A stretch of DNA of 64,000 nucleotides from Amycolatopsis sp. FBCC-B4732 (GCF_023008405.1 NZ_CP095376.1:4922001-4986000); one strand, 5' to 3'; counted from the first letter of the stretch, positions 8,959-17,603 are shown. The notes: a model not told the origin generated them from the letters alone. Translations and numbers: made by a program.

Positions 8959-10525
8959 GGAGCACCCCCGGCTCGGCCACGGCGTAGGCCAGGCGGTCAC
9001 CGGCCTCCGCGAGCTCCGCCCACGGCCGGGCCGTGGTCACCCGGACCACCCCGCCGGAGAAGCAGAAGTTGAGGATGCCCGGGTAGGTCGACACCCCGGT
9101 GGTGCGCAGCAGGTCGCGGAAGCACCGGTAGCTGTCGTCCCAGCCGGGGACGCGGACCGCGGCGTTGATGGAGTACGCCGGGACGGTCACCCTGGCCACC
9201 GCCGAGAGCCGGTGGCACGCCGCGTCGCGCAACGCCGTCAGCGCGTCCTGGCGTTCCCAGCGCTCCCGCCGGTAGCCCGCGTAGGCCACGCCCAGCCGGT
9301 CGGCGTCGAGGCGGTAGGCGGGCTCGAACTCCGCGACCTCGGCCGCGCCGGGCCGGTCGAGCCCGGTGACCAGCCAGCGTTCCATCCGGGCGAGCAGCTC
9401 GACGACCGTGTAGAGGAACGACGGCGGGCCACCGAACGCGGTCGACGCGTGCTCGTAGTACTCGTCGATGAACTCCCGGCCGGCCAGGATCCAGCCGATC
9501 TTCATGCCCGGCGCCGACCAGTTCTTCGACAGGCTCGACACGCGCACGACGTTGCTCGCGGCGCGGGCGGTGCCGCGGGTGCGCCGCGGGCCGAGCCACT
9601 CGTGGCACTCGTCGAGGATGATCGTGGTGCGCGGGCCCGCGGCGCGGATCAGCCGGGTCAGCTCGTCCTCGTCGACCAGCGCGCCGGTGGGGTTGGCGGC
9701 GGTCTGGATCATGACCAGCGGCGTATCGGCCGACAACGCCTGGATGAGCGGCTCGAGCGACGTCCGGCCCGCGGTGCTGGGCAGCGGCACCAGCCGGACG
9801 TCGCCGCGTCGGGCGACCGCCTCCACCAGCGGCGGGTAGTTGGGGATGCCGCACAGCGCAGGCCCGGTCGGGCCGGTCCGGCCGGTGAGGAGGAAGTCGG
9901 CCAGGGTGCTCACGGTGAACGTGCCGCCCATGGTGAGCGCGACGTTGTGCTCGTCGTAGACGTCCCGCTCCATCAAGGCGTTCTCGTACGCGGCGACGGC
10001 TTCCCGCGCCGGTATCCGGCCGCGCGAGTCCGAGTAGCCGTACCAGTCGCGGTCGAGGGCGAAGCGCACGCAGTCCTTGAGCGCGGCGGGCAGTCCCCAG
10101 CGTTCTTCATCGACCGCGCCGCTCGAGAGCAGCAGCTGCCGGTCGGCCGCGAGGTCGCCGTAGAGGTCGTCGCGGAAGTACCAGTTGAAGAGCTCCTTGA
10201 CGAACCGGACGGTGGCTCGCGAAGCCAGGGCTTCTTCGGCGCCGACGTGGCGCCGGCGGCGGGAACCGCGCCAGAGTTCGGCGAGACCGGGGCGCAGGGC
10301 GTCGGCGCCGAGTTCGTGTTCGACGCGGCCGAGCCACAGGTCCCGCAGTTCGAAGGCGTCCCCGGGATCTTCCGCGCGGGCGATGACGTCGAGCAGCCGG
10401 TCGTCGACGTCGGGGCAGAAGGTGTCCAGGTCCGCCTCGGCGGGCCGGGCGAGCGCGGCACAGGCTCGCGCGTCTTCGGGAACCGTTATGCGCCGTGGCC
10501 GGGACGGGGGATCGAACAGCGGCAT
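8951..10525 (-). CDS. PLP-dependent class I/II aminotransferase-fold enzyme with long N-terminal domain
   Basis: The 524-residue protein has the fold-type I PLP signature: QTAANPTGALVDEDEL, a TTIILDECHEWL aspartate strand, and the cofactor lysine in SSLSKNWSAPGMKIGW. The catalytic domain begins near residue 150 at GYSDSRGR; the first 150 residues are an extra helical domain not found in ordinary aspartate aminotransferases, so total length exceeds the usual 400. Enzymes of this fold transaminate, decarboxylate or perform beta/gamma replacement chemistry. It opens the minus-strand operon and is divergent from the cupin gene. Confidence 0.85.
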   Translation of the reverse strand: MPLFDPPSRPRRITVPEDARACAALARPAEADLDTFCPDVDDRLLDVIARAEDPGDAFELRDLWLGRVEHELGADALRPGLAELWRGSRRRRHVGAEEALASRATVRFVKELFNWYFRDDLYGDLAADRQLLLSSGAVDEERWGLPAALKDCVRFALDRDWYGYSDSRGRIPAREAVAAYENALMERDVYDEHNVALTMGGTFTVSTLADFLLTGRTGPTGPALCGIPNYPPLVEAVARRGDVRLVPLPSTAGRTSLEPLIQALSADTPLVMIQTAANPTGALVDEDELTRLIRAAGPRTTIILDECHEWLGPRRTRGTARAASNVVRVSSLSKNWSAPGMKIGWILAGREFIDEYYEHASTAFGGPPSFLYTVVELLARMERWLVTGLDRPGAAEVAEFEPAYRLDADRLGVAYAGYRRERWERQDALTALRDAACHRLSAVARVTVPAYSINAAVRVPGWDDSYRCFRDLLRTTGVSTYPGILNFCFSGGVVRVTTARPWAELAEAGDRLAYAVAEPGVLRV

Positions 10526-10720
10526 GAACCGGGCTCCGTTCTGGGCCGGGCCTGATCGGACAGCTCACCAGATCCGCAGGCGTGGGATGGGGCCGGCACG
10601 AACCGCCGGCTGCGCGAAGGTGCGACTTCGGTGATTTCGCCCCGAATTGCGGGCACCGATCACGTTAGCGATTCGGCCCGGACCCGGCCAACCACGCCGC
10701 TCTTCGCCCCCTCATCACCG

Positions 10721-10808
10721 GGTAATCGACCCCGCCGACATAAAATGTCCGGGGTAATCGGACGGTAAAGCGTGATTTCCCGCGGCGAATACCGGGCAGC
10801 TGATTACC
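10721..10808. promoter_or_regulatory. Divergent promoter region with GATTACC heptamers
   Basis: Read toward the minus-strand operon there are GATTACC copies ending at 10721 and 10753 (32 bp apart) and a CTTTACC 11 bp further. Read toward the cupin gene there is GATTACC at 10802. Orientation follows the gene served, as elsewhere in the cluster. The rest of 10526-10956 holds no coding sequence that I can support. Confidence 0.55.
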
Positions 10809-10956
10809 GCGCGATGAGCGGATCCCTGAATTCGTAACTGTACAGATGTCGCACCGGCACCGTACGTTCGATGGCGGCCAGGATCACTGGCGATCCCGAC
10901 GAATCGCCGTTCGCGCCGGAGCCAGAGCCCGGAACGCCGAGGAAAAGGATTGGTCG

Positions 10957-11697
10957 ATGGAAGCGGTTTCCCAGACGATGAAGCACGCGCCGGACGAGGA
11001 GAACGAGGTCCAGGACCTCATCGGGTTCCGCGACCCGGCGCAGAACCGGGTGACACCGGTCGCCCAATGGCCCGCCGACATCGCCTTCGCGATCGTCGAC
11101 CGGCTGGCGTCGGTGGTCCGCGAAGCGCACAAGTCCGAAGAAGCCACCTCCCCCGACGCCGAGGGCATCGTCCGCGCCCAGACGTTCGAGGAGGGCGACG
11201 TCTACATGCTGGCGAGCCCGTTCGACGGGTACTTCGCCGACCGCTACCTGATGGACTTCTACGACGTCGAAGAGCGGGACATGTGTTCCCGCATGCACCT
11301 GCACACGGGCCTGCGTTTCGTGCGCATGATGACCGGGCCCGGCACGCGCATCCGCGTCTCCAGCCTGTCGCCGTTCATCGTCGGTGACGTCCCGGGCGTG
11401 ACGCCGTTCGCGCCGGAAGCCTTCGAAGACGACCTGCCCGGCACCCCGGAGGGCCACCGGCGCACGCGGTACAACCTGATCGTGCCGGAGAACTCGTGGG
11501 TGGACATGCAGATCCCGCGCGGCACTTCGCACCAGTTCAACGCGATCGGCCCGAACGCGGTCATCGACTCGGTGCATCCCGAGGAGTCGATCGAGGTGTT
11601 CCGCGAGAGCATGCGCGACTACAAGATGATGGCCCAGACCATCTTCCTCGCCGAGGAGAAGCAGAGCGCGGAGACCTGCGCCGACCTGCCGCGGTGA
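10957..11697 (+). CDS. Cupin-fold protein with a predicted three-histidine metal site
   Basis: The 246-residue product contains the two cupin motifs. Motif 1 is RMHLHTGLRF (His114 and His116) and motif 2 is IPRGTSHQFN (His192). The Glu normally found in motif 1 is Arg, leaving three histidines, a pattern known from thiol dioxygenases such as cysteine dioxygenase. The ATG at 10957 has a strong GAGGAAAAGG site. It leads a two-gene plus-strand unit. A non-haem iron oxygenase in the pathway is a reasonable guess, but the fold also includes isomerases and binding proteins. Confidence 0.7.
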   Translation: MEAVSQTMKHAPDEENEVQDLIGFRDPAQNRVTPVAQWPADIAFAIVDRLASVVREAHKSEEATSPDAEGIVRAQTFEEGDVYMLASPFDGYFADRYLMDFYDVEERDMCSRMHLHTGLRFVRMMTGPGTRIRVSSLSPFIVGDVPGVTPFAPEAFEDDLPGTPEGHRRTRYNLIVPENSWVDMQIPRGTSHQFNAIGPNAVIDSVHPEESIEVFRESMRDYKMMAQTIFLAEEKQSAETCADLPR

Positions 11698-11762
11698 GCG
11701 GGACGCGCACGGTTCCCCCGGACCGTGCGCCCCCGCGTGCCGCCCGACGAACGGGGAGGACG

Positions 11763-12260
11763 ATGACCACGCAGCACTGGGAAATCGCGACCGACGCCGC
11801 CGAGGTCCACGCGCTGCTCTGCGCGAGCGACCAGCACCAGGGCCGCCGGTTCGGCTCCCCCGTCCCGGCGCGCAACCCCGCCACGACCGAGTCCCGCGTG
11901 CGTGCGGGGGTGGTGCACCTGTTGCGCGCGGACGACCGCGCGGCGGCGATGTTCACGTTGACCTGGCACCCGGCTTTCGAGCCGCCGACCGGGGTCTTTC
12001 CGGAGGCGCACACCCCGGCTTACCTGAGCAGGCTCGCCGTCCACCCTTCACTGGGCAATTCCCTGGCCGGGCCGCAATGCTTGCGGCGTGCGGTGTCGAT
12101 CGCGCGGGAGAGCGGTGCGGATGCGCTGCGGGCCGAGGCGAATCCGGATCTGGAGTCCACAGTGGACGTGATGGTCCTGCTGGGCTTCACCCGCTGCGGC
12201 CCGATCTTCGGCGGTGAGGGTTCGCCGCGGCGGACCTACCTCCAGCACCCGCTGAGCTGA
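11763..12260 (+). CDS. GNAT-family N-acyltransferase
   Basis: A 165-residue protein with GNAT-like order: an acceptor-side strand VHLLRADDRAAAMFTL, then YLSRLAVHPSLGNSLAG, which fits the acetyl-CoA pyrophosphate loop, and the terminal ADALRAEANPD segment with VMVLLGFTRCGP. The ATG at 11763 has GGGGAGGA seven bases upstream. It lies 65 bp after the cupin gene and is probably co-transcribed. It could acylate a pathway amine or provide self-protection; the sequence does not decide. Confidence 0.7.
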   Translation: MTTQHWEIATDAAEVHALLCASDQHQGRRFGSPVPARNPATTESRVRAGVVHLLRADDRAAAMFTLTWHPAFEPPTGVFPEAHTPAYLSRLAVHPSLGNSLAGPQCLRRAVSIARESGADALRAEANPDLESTVDVMVLLGFTRCGPIFGGEGSPRRTYLQHPLS

Positions 12261-12296
12261 TCCGTTACGGGTTGGGGTGGTGGGGCGCCCGAGGTC

Positions 12297-12342
12297 GCGA
12301 ATGACTCATGGGGGCCTCGGAAGTCCCCCATGAGTCATTCGC
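12297..12342. terminator. Perfect 18-bp inverted repeat, terminator or REP-like
   Basis: The arms 12297-12314 and 12325-12342 are perfect reverse complements around a 10-base loop. It lies between the GNAT gene ending at 12260 and the convergent epimerase gene ending at 12587, so a bidirectional terminator is likely. No U-run follows, as is usual in high-GC actinobacteria. Confidence 0.7.
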
Positions 12343-12395
12343 GGCATCCGGAACGCAACCGAAAGCGGCAGACAGCGCTGGAACTGGCTGCGCGG

Positions 12396-12650
12396 CCGAA
12401 ATGGTGCACCGCACGGTGCCAGTGCGGCGCACCCGCGGTCGGCGCGACCGAACCAGCGCACCACACGGGTACCGGTGCGCATCACCCGGCATCCGCCACC
12501 CCAAAGTGGTACACCGCACGGCGCCAGTGCGGCGCACCCGCGGTCGGCGCGACCGAACCAGCGCACCACACGGGTACCGGCGCACATCACCCCGCGTCCG
12601 CCACCCCGAAGCGGTGCACCGTCCGATGCCGGTGCGTTTCACCCGGGTCG
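12396..12650. repeat. 105-bp tandem array copied from the 3' end of the aldose-epimerase gene
   Basis: Units begin at 12396, 12501 and 12606, a period of 105 bp. The unit starting at 12501 differs from the first at only a few positions, and the third is partial. On the minus strand each copy carries the codons for FGVADAG followed by TGA, that is the C-terminus and stop of the gene at 12587-13588. There are no spacers, so it is not a CRISPR. Confidence 0.85.
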
Positions 12651-13588
12651 AGGCGGACCGAAGGGTAGTCCGGCCGGTTGGGCGCATCGGGGAACGCGCC
12701 CGTCTCCAGGCAGATCCCGCCGCGCGGGTTCCCTGTGAACCAGTCCCCCGTGTAGACCCCGACCGCCGGCTGGTCCGTGCTCACCCGCATCACGCGGCCG
12801 CTCGCCGGGTGGGTCAGTGTGGCCAGCTCCTCCTCGTCCGGGACCAGGAAGCAGTTGTCCACCCGCACCCCCGCCAGCTCACGCACCGCCGTGAAGTCGC
12901 GCGCGGTGCCGGACACCGCCTCCGGTGCCCCCGGCAGCGGGACCAGGTCCGGGTCGAAACGAACCGCTTCCGTCGCCGCGAGGCGCAGGCGGTGGTCGTC
13001 GATCGTTCCCTGCCCAGCCAGGTTCCAGAACGCGTGGTTCGTGAGGCCGACCACGGTCGGCGCCGTCGTCCGCGCCCGGTGCGCGATCACCAGTGTGCCG
13101 TCCGGCTCGGCGCGGTAGCTCGTGCACACCGTCAGCTCGCCGGGGTAGCCCTGGTCGCCGTCCGGGCTGGTCGTCGTGAACCGGACCTCCAGTGCGTCGC
13201 CGTCGGGGGACGCCTCGGCCGACCACACGTGCCGGTCGAGGCCCTCCGTGCCGCCGTGGACGTGGTGGCGGCCTTCGTTGCGGTCCAGGCGGTGGCGCAC
13301 GCCGTCCAAGGTGAACTCCGCACCCGCCACGCAGCGGCAATAACGACCGACCGTCGCGCCGACGTACGGGTTGCGGGCCCGGTCGAGGTAGGCGTCCAGG
13401 TCCGGCAGGCGCAGGCACACGTTGGCGTGCCGCCCGTCCCGGTCCGCGGCCAGCACCTCCACCAGCGTCGCCCCGTAGCTCCACGCCGTGATCGCGAACC
13501 CCGAACCGGTGTGCAGCGTGTACGCCTCGACTTCCGTGACCGGCCGGCCCGGGACCTTGCCGACGGTCGTGCGCTCGATGCCCCGCAT
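12587..13588 (-). CDS. Aldose 1-epimerase (GalM-like)
   Basis: The 333-residue product is a full-length galactose-mutarotase-fold protein. It keeps the family's histidines in HVHGGTEGLDRHVW and LTNHAFWNL and the C-terminal catalytic glutamate in GICLETGAFPDAPN. Mutarotases interconvert alpha and beta anomers. It starts at the ATG at 13588, which shares one base with the stop of the dioxygenase gene, so the two are translationally coupled. In this context it may act on a sugar-like pathway intermediate rather than galactose. The last residues, GVADAG, come from the repeat unit. Confidence 0.85.
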   Translation of the reverse strand: MRGIERTTVGKVPGRPVTEVEAYTLHTGSGFAITAWSYGATLVEVLAADRDGRHANVCLRLPDLDAYLDRARNPYVGATVGRYCRCVAGAEFTLDGVRHRLDRNEGRHHVHGGTEGLDRHVWSAEASPDGDALEVRFTTTSPDGDQGYPGELTVCTSYRAEPDGTLVIAHRARTTAPTVVGLTNHAFWNLAGQGTIDDHRLRLAATEAVRFDPDLVPLPGAPEAVSGTARDFTAVRELAGVRVDNCFLVPDEEELATLTHPASGRVMRVSTDQPAVGVYTGDWFTGNPRGGICLETGAFPDAPNRPDYPSVRLDPGETHRHRTVHRFGVADAG

Positions 13589-14433
13589 CAGCGGATGCGC
13601 AGCCGCTTGAGGTGCCGCGGTTCGCCCGCCGGGGCGGTGCCCGCCGTCCGGCCGTGGAAGTGGCGCCGGTTGTCGATCACCACCAGCAGCCCGCGCTGCC
13701 AGTGCACGCCCCGCGCGCCGGGGGCGTACATCGCCGCGTGGAGGTTCTCCAGCGCGACGTCGACCGCTTCCGGCGGGTCGCCGCCGTCGTTGACCCAGTC
13801 GAGGCGCCCGCCGAGGAAGTCGCGGAACGAGAACACCGGACGGCCGTCGTGCTCGCGCAGGATCGTCTCCCCCGGCGGCAGGTGCGCGTAGCGGGTGCGG
13901 GACAGCACTTCGCGGTCCGGCGCGGACAACCGCCCGAAGATCTCTTCCATCGGCACCAGGACGGTCTGCGCCGCGGTCGGCCGCGGGCCCGGGTGGCAGC
14001 ACATCAGCACGATGTACCGCGGCTGGTCGACGGCCACCCGGCCGCTGCCTTCGGTGTGCAGCGACAGCGAGTTCTCGGCGAACGGCTGCAGCGAGACGTC
14101 GTCGGTGCGCCGGTTCTTGCCGAGCAGGTTCAGGATCACGCCGCCGGTCACGAACGGCTGCACCGCCGGGTCGGTCTCCTCGGTCGCGGTGCCGAGCCGG
14201 GCGCCGAACGCGACGAACTCCTCGTCGGCGAACGGCTCGTCGAGCAGCACCACGCCGGCGCCGTGCTCACGCAGCATCGGCTCGACGAGGGCGAAGACGT
14301 CGGCCGCGCGGGGTGCCGAGGTCTTGGCGACCCCGTCGAACGGCGGTGGCAGCACCCGGCCGGCGTCGAGCAGTTCGTGGCGCGACCGGGCGTACCCGGG
14401 AGCGGCCTTCTCCTCGTAGGATCCCTTCGACAC
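13588..14433 (-). CDS. TauD/clavaminate-synthase-like Fe(II)/2-oxoglutarate dioxygenase
   Basis: A 281-residue TauD-superfamily enzyme. The iron ligands appear as H-x-E in SLHTEGSG (His126, Glu128) and a distal His in NRRHFHGRTA, with a nearby Arg for 2-oxoglutarate. An H-x-E rather than H-x-D motif is characteristic of the clavaminate synthase/AsnO/VioC branch, which hydroxylates free or carrier-bound amino acids. The GTG at 14433 follows GGAGGTCA. Hydroxylation of an amino-acid building block would fit the neighbouring methylaspartate genes. Confidence 0.85.
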   Translation of the reverse strand: MSKGSYEEKAAPGYARSRHELLDAGRVLPPPFDGVAKTSAPRAADVFALVEPMLREHGAGVVLLDEPFADEEFVAFGARLGTATEETDPAVQPFVTGGVILNLLGKNRRTDDVSLQPFAENSLSLHTEGSGRVAVDQPRYIVLMCCHPGPRPTAAQTVLVPMEEIFGRLSAPDREVLSRTRYAHLPPGETILREHDGRPVFSFRDFLGGRLDWVNDGGDPPEAVDVALENLHAAMYAPGARGVHWQRGLLVVIDNRRHFHGRTAGTAPAGEPRHLKRLRIR

Positions 14434-14472
14434 CTTGACCTCCGTCTTCGGTCGTGCGGTGGACGCGAGCCC

Positions 14473-14640
14473 ACGCTAGGCGCGACCCGCCCACCACCGG
14501 GTAAACGGCACCGCGGCCGCGCTCACCGCGCGGTAATCCGCCGTGCCGGGGTAATCGGCGGGTAACCGGCGGCCAGTGCGCCGCGGTGGCGCCCCACGTG
14601 CCGCGCGATTACCTCCGCGCGGGGGCGCCCGCGCTACGTT
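14473..14640. promoter_or_regulatory. Divergent promoter pair with repeated GATTACC heptamers
   Basis: Read toward the dioxygenase gene: GGTTACC (14561-14567), GATTACC (14550-14556), GATTACC (14532-14538) and GTTTACC (14500-14506), spaced 11, 18 and 32 bp; the last is 21 bp from TAGCGT (14478-14473). Read toward the carrier-protein gene: GATTACC (14607-14613) is 21 bp from TACGTT (14635-14640). The identical geometry on both sides strongly suggests a shared activator. Confidence 0.7.
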
Positions 14641-14684
14641 CGGGGAGCCCGGACCACCGCCCGACCCCGGATCTGAGGTGACCG

Positions 14685-14951
14685 ATGAAAACCGACGCGA
14701 CCGCCGCGGAGCAGGCCGTGCTCGACCGGCTCCGCGCGTGCCTCGGCGAGGTCCTGCCCGTGGAGCCGCTCGCGGCCGACTACGACCTCATCGCCAGCGG
14801 CGTGCTGGACTCCTCGCGCTTCCTGGCGGTGTTCGTCGAGCTCGAAGACCACTTCGGCATCCGCATCACCGGTGACGACATCAGCCAGGACAACTTCCGG
14901 ACCCTCGAACGGATCGCGCGGTTCGTCCGCGCCAAGGGCGGGGACGCCTGA
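14685..14951 (+). CDS. Free-standing acyl/peptidyl carrier protein
   Basis: An 88-residue discrete carrier protein. The attachment site is IASGVLDSSRFLAV with Ser43 as the likely phosphopantetheinylated residue, followed by the typical acidic helix FVELEDHFGI. GAGGTG precedes the ATG. It is the first gene of a five-gene operon with a GNAT-like enzyme, an aspartate-type adenylation enzyme and glutamate mutase, so it most probably carries aspartate or 3-methylaspartate as a thioester. Confidence 0.9.
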   Translation: MKTDATAAEQAVLDRLRACLGEVLPVEPLAADYDLIASGVLDSSRFLAVFVELEDHFGIRITGDDISQDNFRTLERIARFVRAKGGDA

Positions 14952-14952
14952 C

Positions 14953-16008
14953 GTGGCCCTCGACTTCGTCCTCACCGGCTACACGCCCGGAGACCGCGCC
15001 GAAGCCTGTGCCTTGCAGGACCCGTTGCTGCGCGGCGGTCCCGAGGGCAACGGGTCCTACTTGGACTGGAAGTACCTCGAAAACCCCTACCTGGACGGCC
15101 GGTACGTCGTGCTGGCCCGGACTCCCGGTGGGGCGCTGGCCGGGATGGTCGGCGTGTTCGGGTCCGGCTGGGAGGTCGACGGGCAGCGGTTCGTGCTGCC
15201 GTGCCTGACCGACACGATCGTCGCGCCGGAGCACCGCAACGGACCGGTGTTCCACGCGATGGTCGACGAGGTCCTCGCCCGCCTGCGCCGGGACAACGTG
15301 CCGTGGCTGCTGGACTTCGGCGACCAGGGCACCGTGCCCGCGATGCTGATCCGCGGCTGGCAGCAGGTCGGCCCGTGGGGGCAGGCGGTGCTGAACCGCC
15401 CGGCCGGGCACGGTTTCCGCGGCCCGTGGTCCGCGCTCCCCGACGCACGGGGCACGCGGTCCGGCGTGACGATCACCGCGGCCACCGCACCGGACGTCGA
15501 GGCCATGGCGGCGGTCGCGGCGGCCCTGCCCGGTGACGGCCGGGTCCGGGTCGCGCGCACGGCGTCGTACTTCGGCTGGCGCGCGGCGAACCCGCTGGCG
15601 AAGTACTACTACCTCCTGGCCCGAAGCGAAACCGGCGCGGTGGAGGGGTACCTCGTCGCCCACCGGTCCGGTGTGGACACCGACGACGGGCCGACCCCGA
15701 CCACGGTCGTCGACTGCGAAGCGAGCAGCGACGACGTCCAGGCCGACCTCGTGCGGCTCGCCGCCGAAACCCTGCCCGGCACCCGGTTCCTGCTGTGGAC
15801 CCGCGACCTGCCGGACCCGGTCCTCAAGGAACTCGCCGGCCTCGGCGCCGAGTTCGTCGAACCGACCGGGCGGCCCACCCGCGACCGGCCGCTGCCGAGC
15901 CTGCTGATCCGGGCGACCGGCGCGCAGACCGTTCCCGCCGCGCTGGCGGACCTGGTCAAGCCGGACTCGTGGGACTTCCGCGGGGTGTCCGGCCGCGGCT
16001 GGCGCTAG
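14953..16008 (+). CDS. GNAT-fold acyltransferase, candidate aminoacyl transferase from the carrier protein
   Basis: The 351-residue product contains a GNAT core in its first half: LTDTIVAPEHRNGPVFHAMVD corresponds to the cofactor-binding loop and following helix, and VPWLLDFGDQGT to the next strand. A second GNAT-like half follows, with FGWRAANPLAKYYYLLARS. The GTG at 14953 is two bases after the carrier-protein stop. Wedged between a carrier protein and its adenylation enzyme, it may transfer the carrier-bound aminoacyl group to a free amine. There is precedent in sulfonamide-antibiotic (SB-203208) biosynthesis, where a GNAT enzyme transfers an amino acid; the role here is inference. Confidence 0.7.
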   Translation: MALDFVLTGYTPGDRAEACALQDPLLRGGPEGNGSYLDWKYLENPYLDGRYVVLARTPGGALAGMVGVFGSGWEVDGQRFVLPCLTDTIVAPEHRNGPVFHAMVDEVLARLRRDNVPWLLDFGDQGTVPAMLIRGWQQVGPWGQAVLNRPAGHGFRGPWSALPDARGTRSGVTITAATAPDVEAMAAVAAALPGDGRVRVARTASYFGWRAANPLAKYYYLLARSETGAVEGYLVAHRSGVDTDDGPTPTTVVDCEASSDDVQADLVRLAAETLPGTRFLLWTRDLPDPVLKELAGLGAEFVEPTGRPTRDRPLPSLLIRATGAQTVPAALADLVKPDSWDFRGVSGRGWR

Positions 16009-16046
16009 CCGGCCCTTCCCACCGCCAGAGGCAGAGAGGATTCCCA

Positions 16047-17603
16047 GTGGCCGGCCAACGAGCAGCAGGCTTCCCGGGCGCGACGCTCACCGGCGAGCAC
16101 CACGAGCTGACCGCGGCGTCCGTCGTGGCCCTCATCCGCGAGCGGGCCGAAGCCACGCCCGGCGCGGTCGCGATCGAAAGCGACGGCGGCGTGACCACCT
16201 TCGGCACGCTCTGGCGGCGTTCCGTCGTCATCGCCGCCGCGCTGCGCGAGATGGGCGTGGAACGCGGTGAGCTCGTCGGCGTCGTCGCGCGCCGCACCCC
16301 GGAGAGCATCGCGGCGATGATCGCGGTGATGGCGGCCGGCGCGGCCTACGCGCCCATCGACCCGACCAACCCCGCCGGGCGGGTCCGCCTCATCCTCGAG
16401 CAGGTCAGCCCCCGGTTCGTGCTGTGGGACGGGACCGGTGACGCGGACTGCACCTTCGGCTACCCCGGCGTCGACACCTCCCGGCTGCCGGAGCCGGGCA
16501 CGGTCCCGGCCATGGCCGAGCCGCGGCCGGGCGACGTCGCCTACGTCGTGTTCACCTCCGGCTCCACCGGCCTGCCGAAGGGCGTCCAGGTCGAGCACCG
16601 GTCCCTGGTCAACTACATCGGCTGGGCCGAGGCGCACGTCCTGCCCGCCGCCGGCGGCGCGGCCTGCCCGGTCTTCGCGAGCATGAGCTTCGACCTGGCG
16701 CTCACGACGCTGTGGGTGCCGCTGGCGCACGGGCGCACGATCGTCCTGCTCGAGTCCTCGTGGAACTACGCGAGCCTGTTCGCCCGCCGCGCCCGTCCCT
16801 ACGACTTCATCAAGGCCACCCCGAGCCACTTCCGGCTGTTCGAGCGGATGCTCGAGCCGGACTACCGGGCCGTCGCGCACCGGCTGATGATCGGCGGCGA
16901 GCCCCTCGAACCCGCCATGCTGAAGGCGATGGGCGAGCGGCTCGACGGCGTTCAGGTGGTGAACCACTACGGGCCGACCGAGACCACCATCGGCTGTTTC
17001 GCCCACCGCAGCGAGGTGCGCGACCTGCCGGACCTGCCGACCGTGCCGATCGGCACGCCGGCCTGGAACACCGGGGCGTACGTGCTGGACGAACGCGGCG
17101 AGCCGGTGGGAGCCGGCGGCCACGGCGAGCTCTTCGTCGCCGGCGCGGGCATCGCCCGCGGCTACCTCGGCGGGGACGGCGGCCGGTTCCTCGACGACCC
17201 CGCGTTCGGCGGCCGCGCCTACCGGACCGGCGACATCGTCGAGGTGCTGCCCGGCGGGATGCTGCTGCACCTCGGGCGGGCCGACGGGCAGCTCAAGGTC
17301 AACGGCCACCGCTTCGAGGAGGCCGAGCTACGCCGGCATGCCCTGACGCTGCCGCGGGTGGCCGACGCCGCGTTCGACATCATCCGCGGCGGCACGCTCG
17401 ACGTCGTCGAGGCGTTCGTCGTCTTCGACCACCGCGGGGACGCGCCGACGGAACGGGAGATCCGCGCGGGGCTGGCCACGCTGCTGCCGCCCGAGCTGGT
17501 GCCGCGGCGGATCCACGTCGTCCCCGAGATCCAGGTCAACGCCAACGGGAAGCGCGACGTCCGCGCCACCCGGGAGCAGGCCGCGCTGCAGGAGGTGCGG
17601 TGA
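16047..17603 (+). CDS. Stand-alone NRPS adenylation enzyme with aspartate-type code
   Basis: This 518-residue enzyme is a complete adenylation domain: A3 FTSGSTGLPKG (about residue 170), FDLALTTLWVP (Asp216, the alpha-amine binder), A5 NHYGPTETTIG (about 306), A7 YRTGDIVE, A8 LGRADGQLKVNGHRFEE and A10 NANGKRD. Aligning by eye to the phenylalanine-activating reference, I read the ten specificity positions as D-L-T-K-M-G-H-I-G-K. This differs from the known aspartate code only at position five. The GTG at 16047 follows GAGAGGA. With glutamate mutase encoded directly downstream, 3-methylaspartate is the likely substrate. Confidence 0.9.
   Translation: MAGQRAAGFPGATLTGEHHELTAASVVALIRERAEATPGAVAIESDGGVTTFGTLWRRSVVIAAALREMGVERGELVGVVARRTPESIAAMIAVMAAGAAYAPIDPTNPAGRVRLILEQVSPRFVLWDGTGDADCTFGYPGVDTSRLPEPGTVPAMAEPRPGDVAYVVFTSGSTGLPKGVQVEHRSLVNYIGWAEAHVLPAAGGAACPVFASMSFDLALTTLWVPLAHGRTIVLLESSWNYASLFARRARPYDFIKATPSHFRLFERMLEPDYRAVAHRLMIGGEPLEPAMLKAMGERLDGVQVVNHYGPTETTIGCFAHRSEVRDLPDLPTVPIGTPAWNTGAYVLDERGEPVGAGGHGELFVAGAGIARGYLGGDGGRFLDDPAFGGRAYRTGDIVEVLPGGMLLHLGRADGQLKVNGHRFEEAELRRHALTLPRVADAAFDIIRGGTLDVVEAFVVFDHRGDAPTEREIRAGLATLLPPELVPRRIHVVPEIQVNANGKRDVRATREQAALQEVR

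Noticed and set aside
12396..12650. CRISPR-like repeat
   Set aside because: The 105-bp units are contiguous, without unique spacers, and derive from a coding 3' end; no cas genes are present.
12308..13891. 527-codon plus-strand frame opposite the epimerase and dioxygenase genes
   Set aside because: The minus-strand frames encode recognisable GalM and TauD-family enzymes with catalytic motifs; the plus frame shows none.
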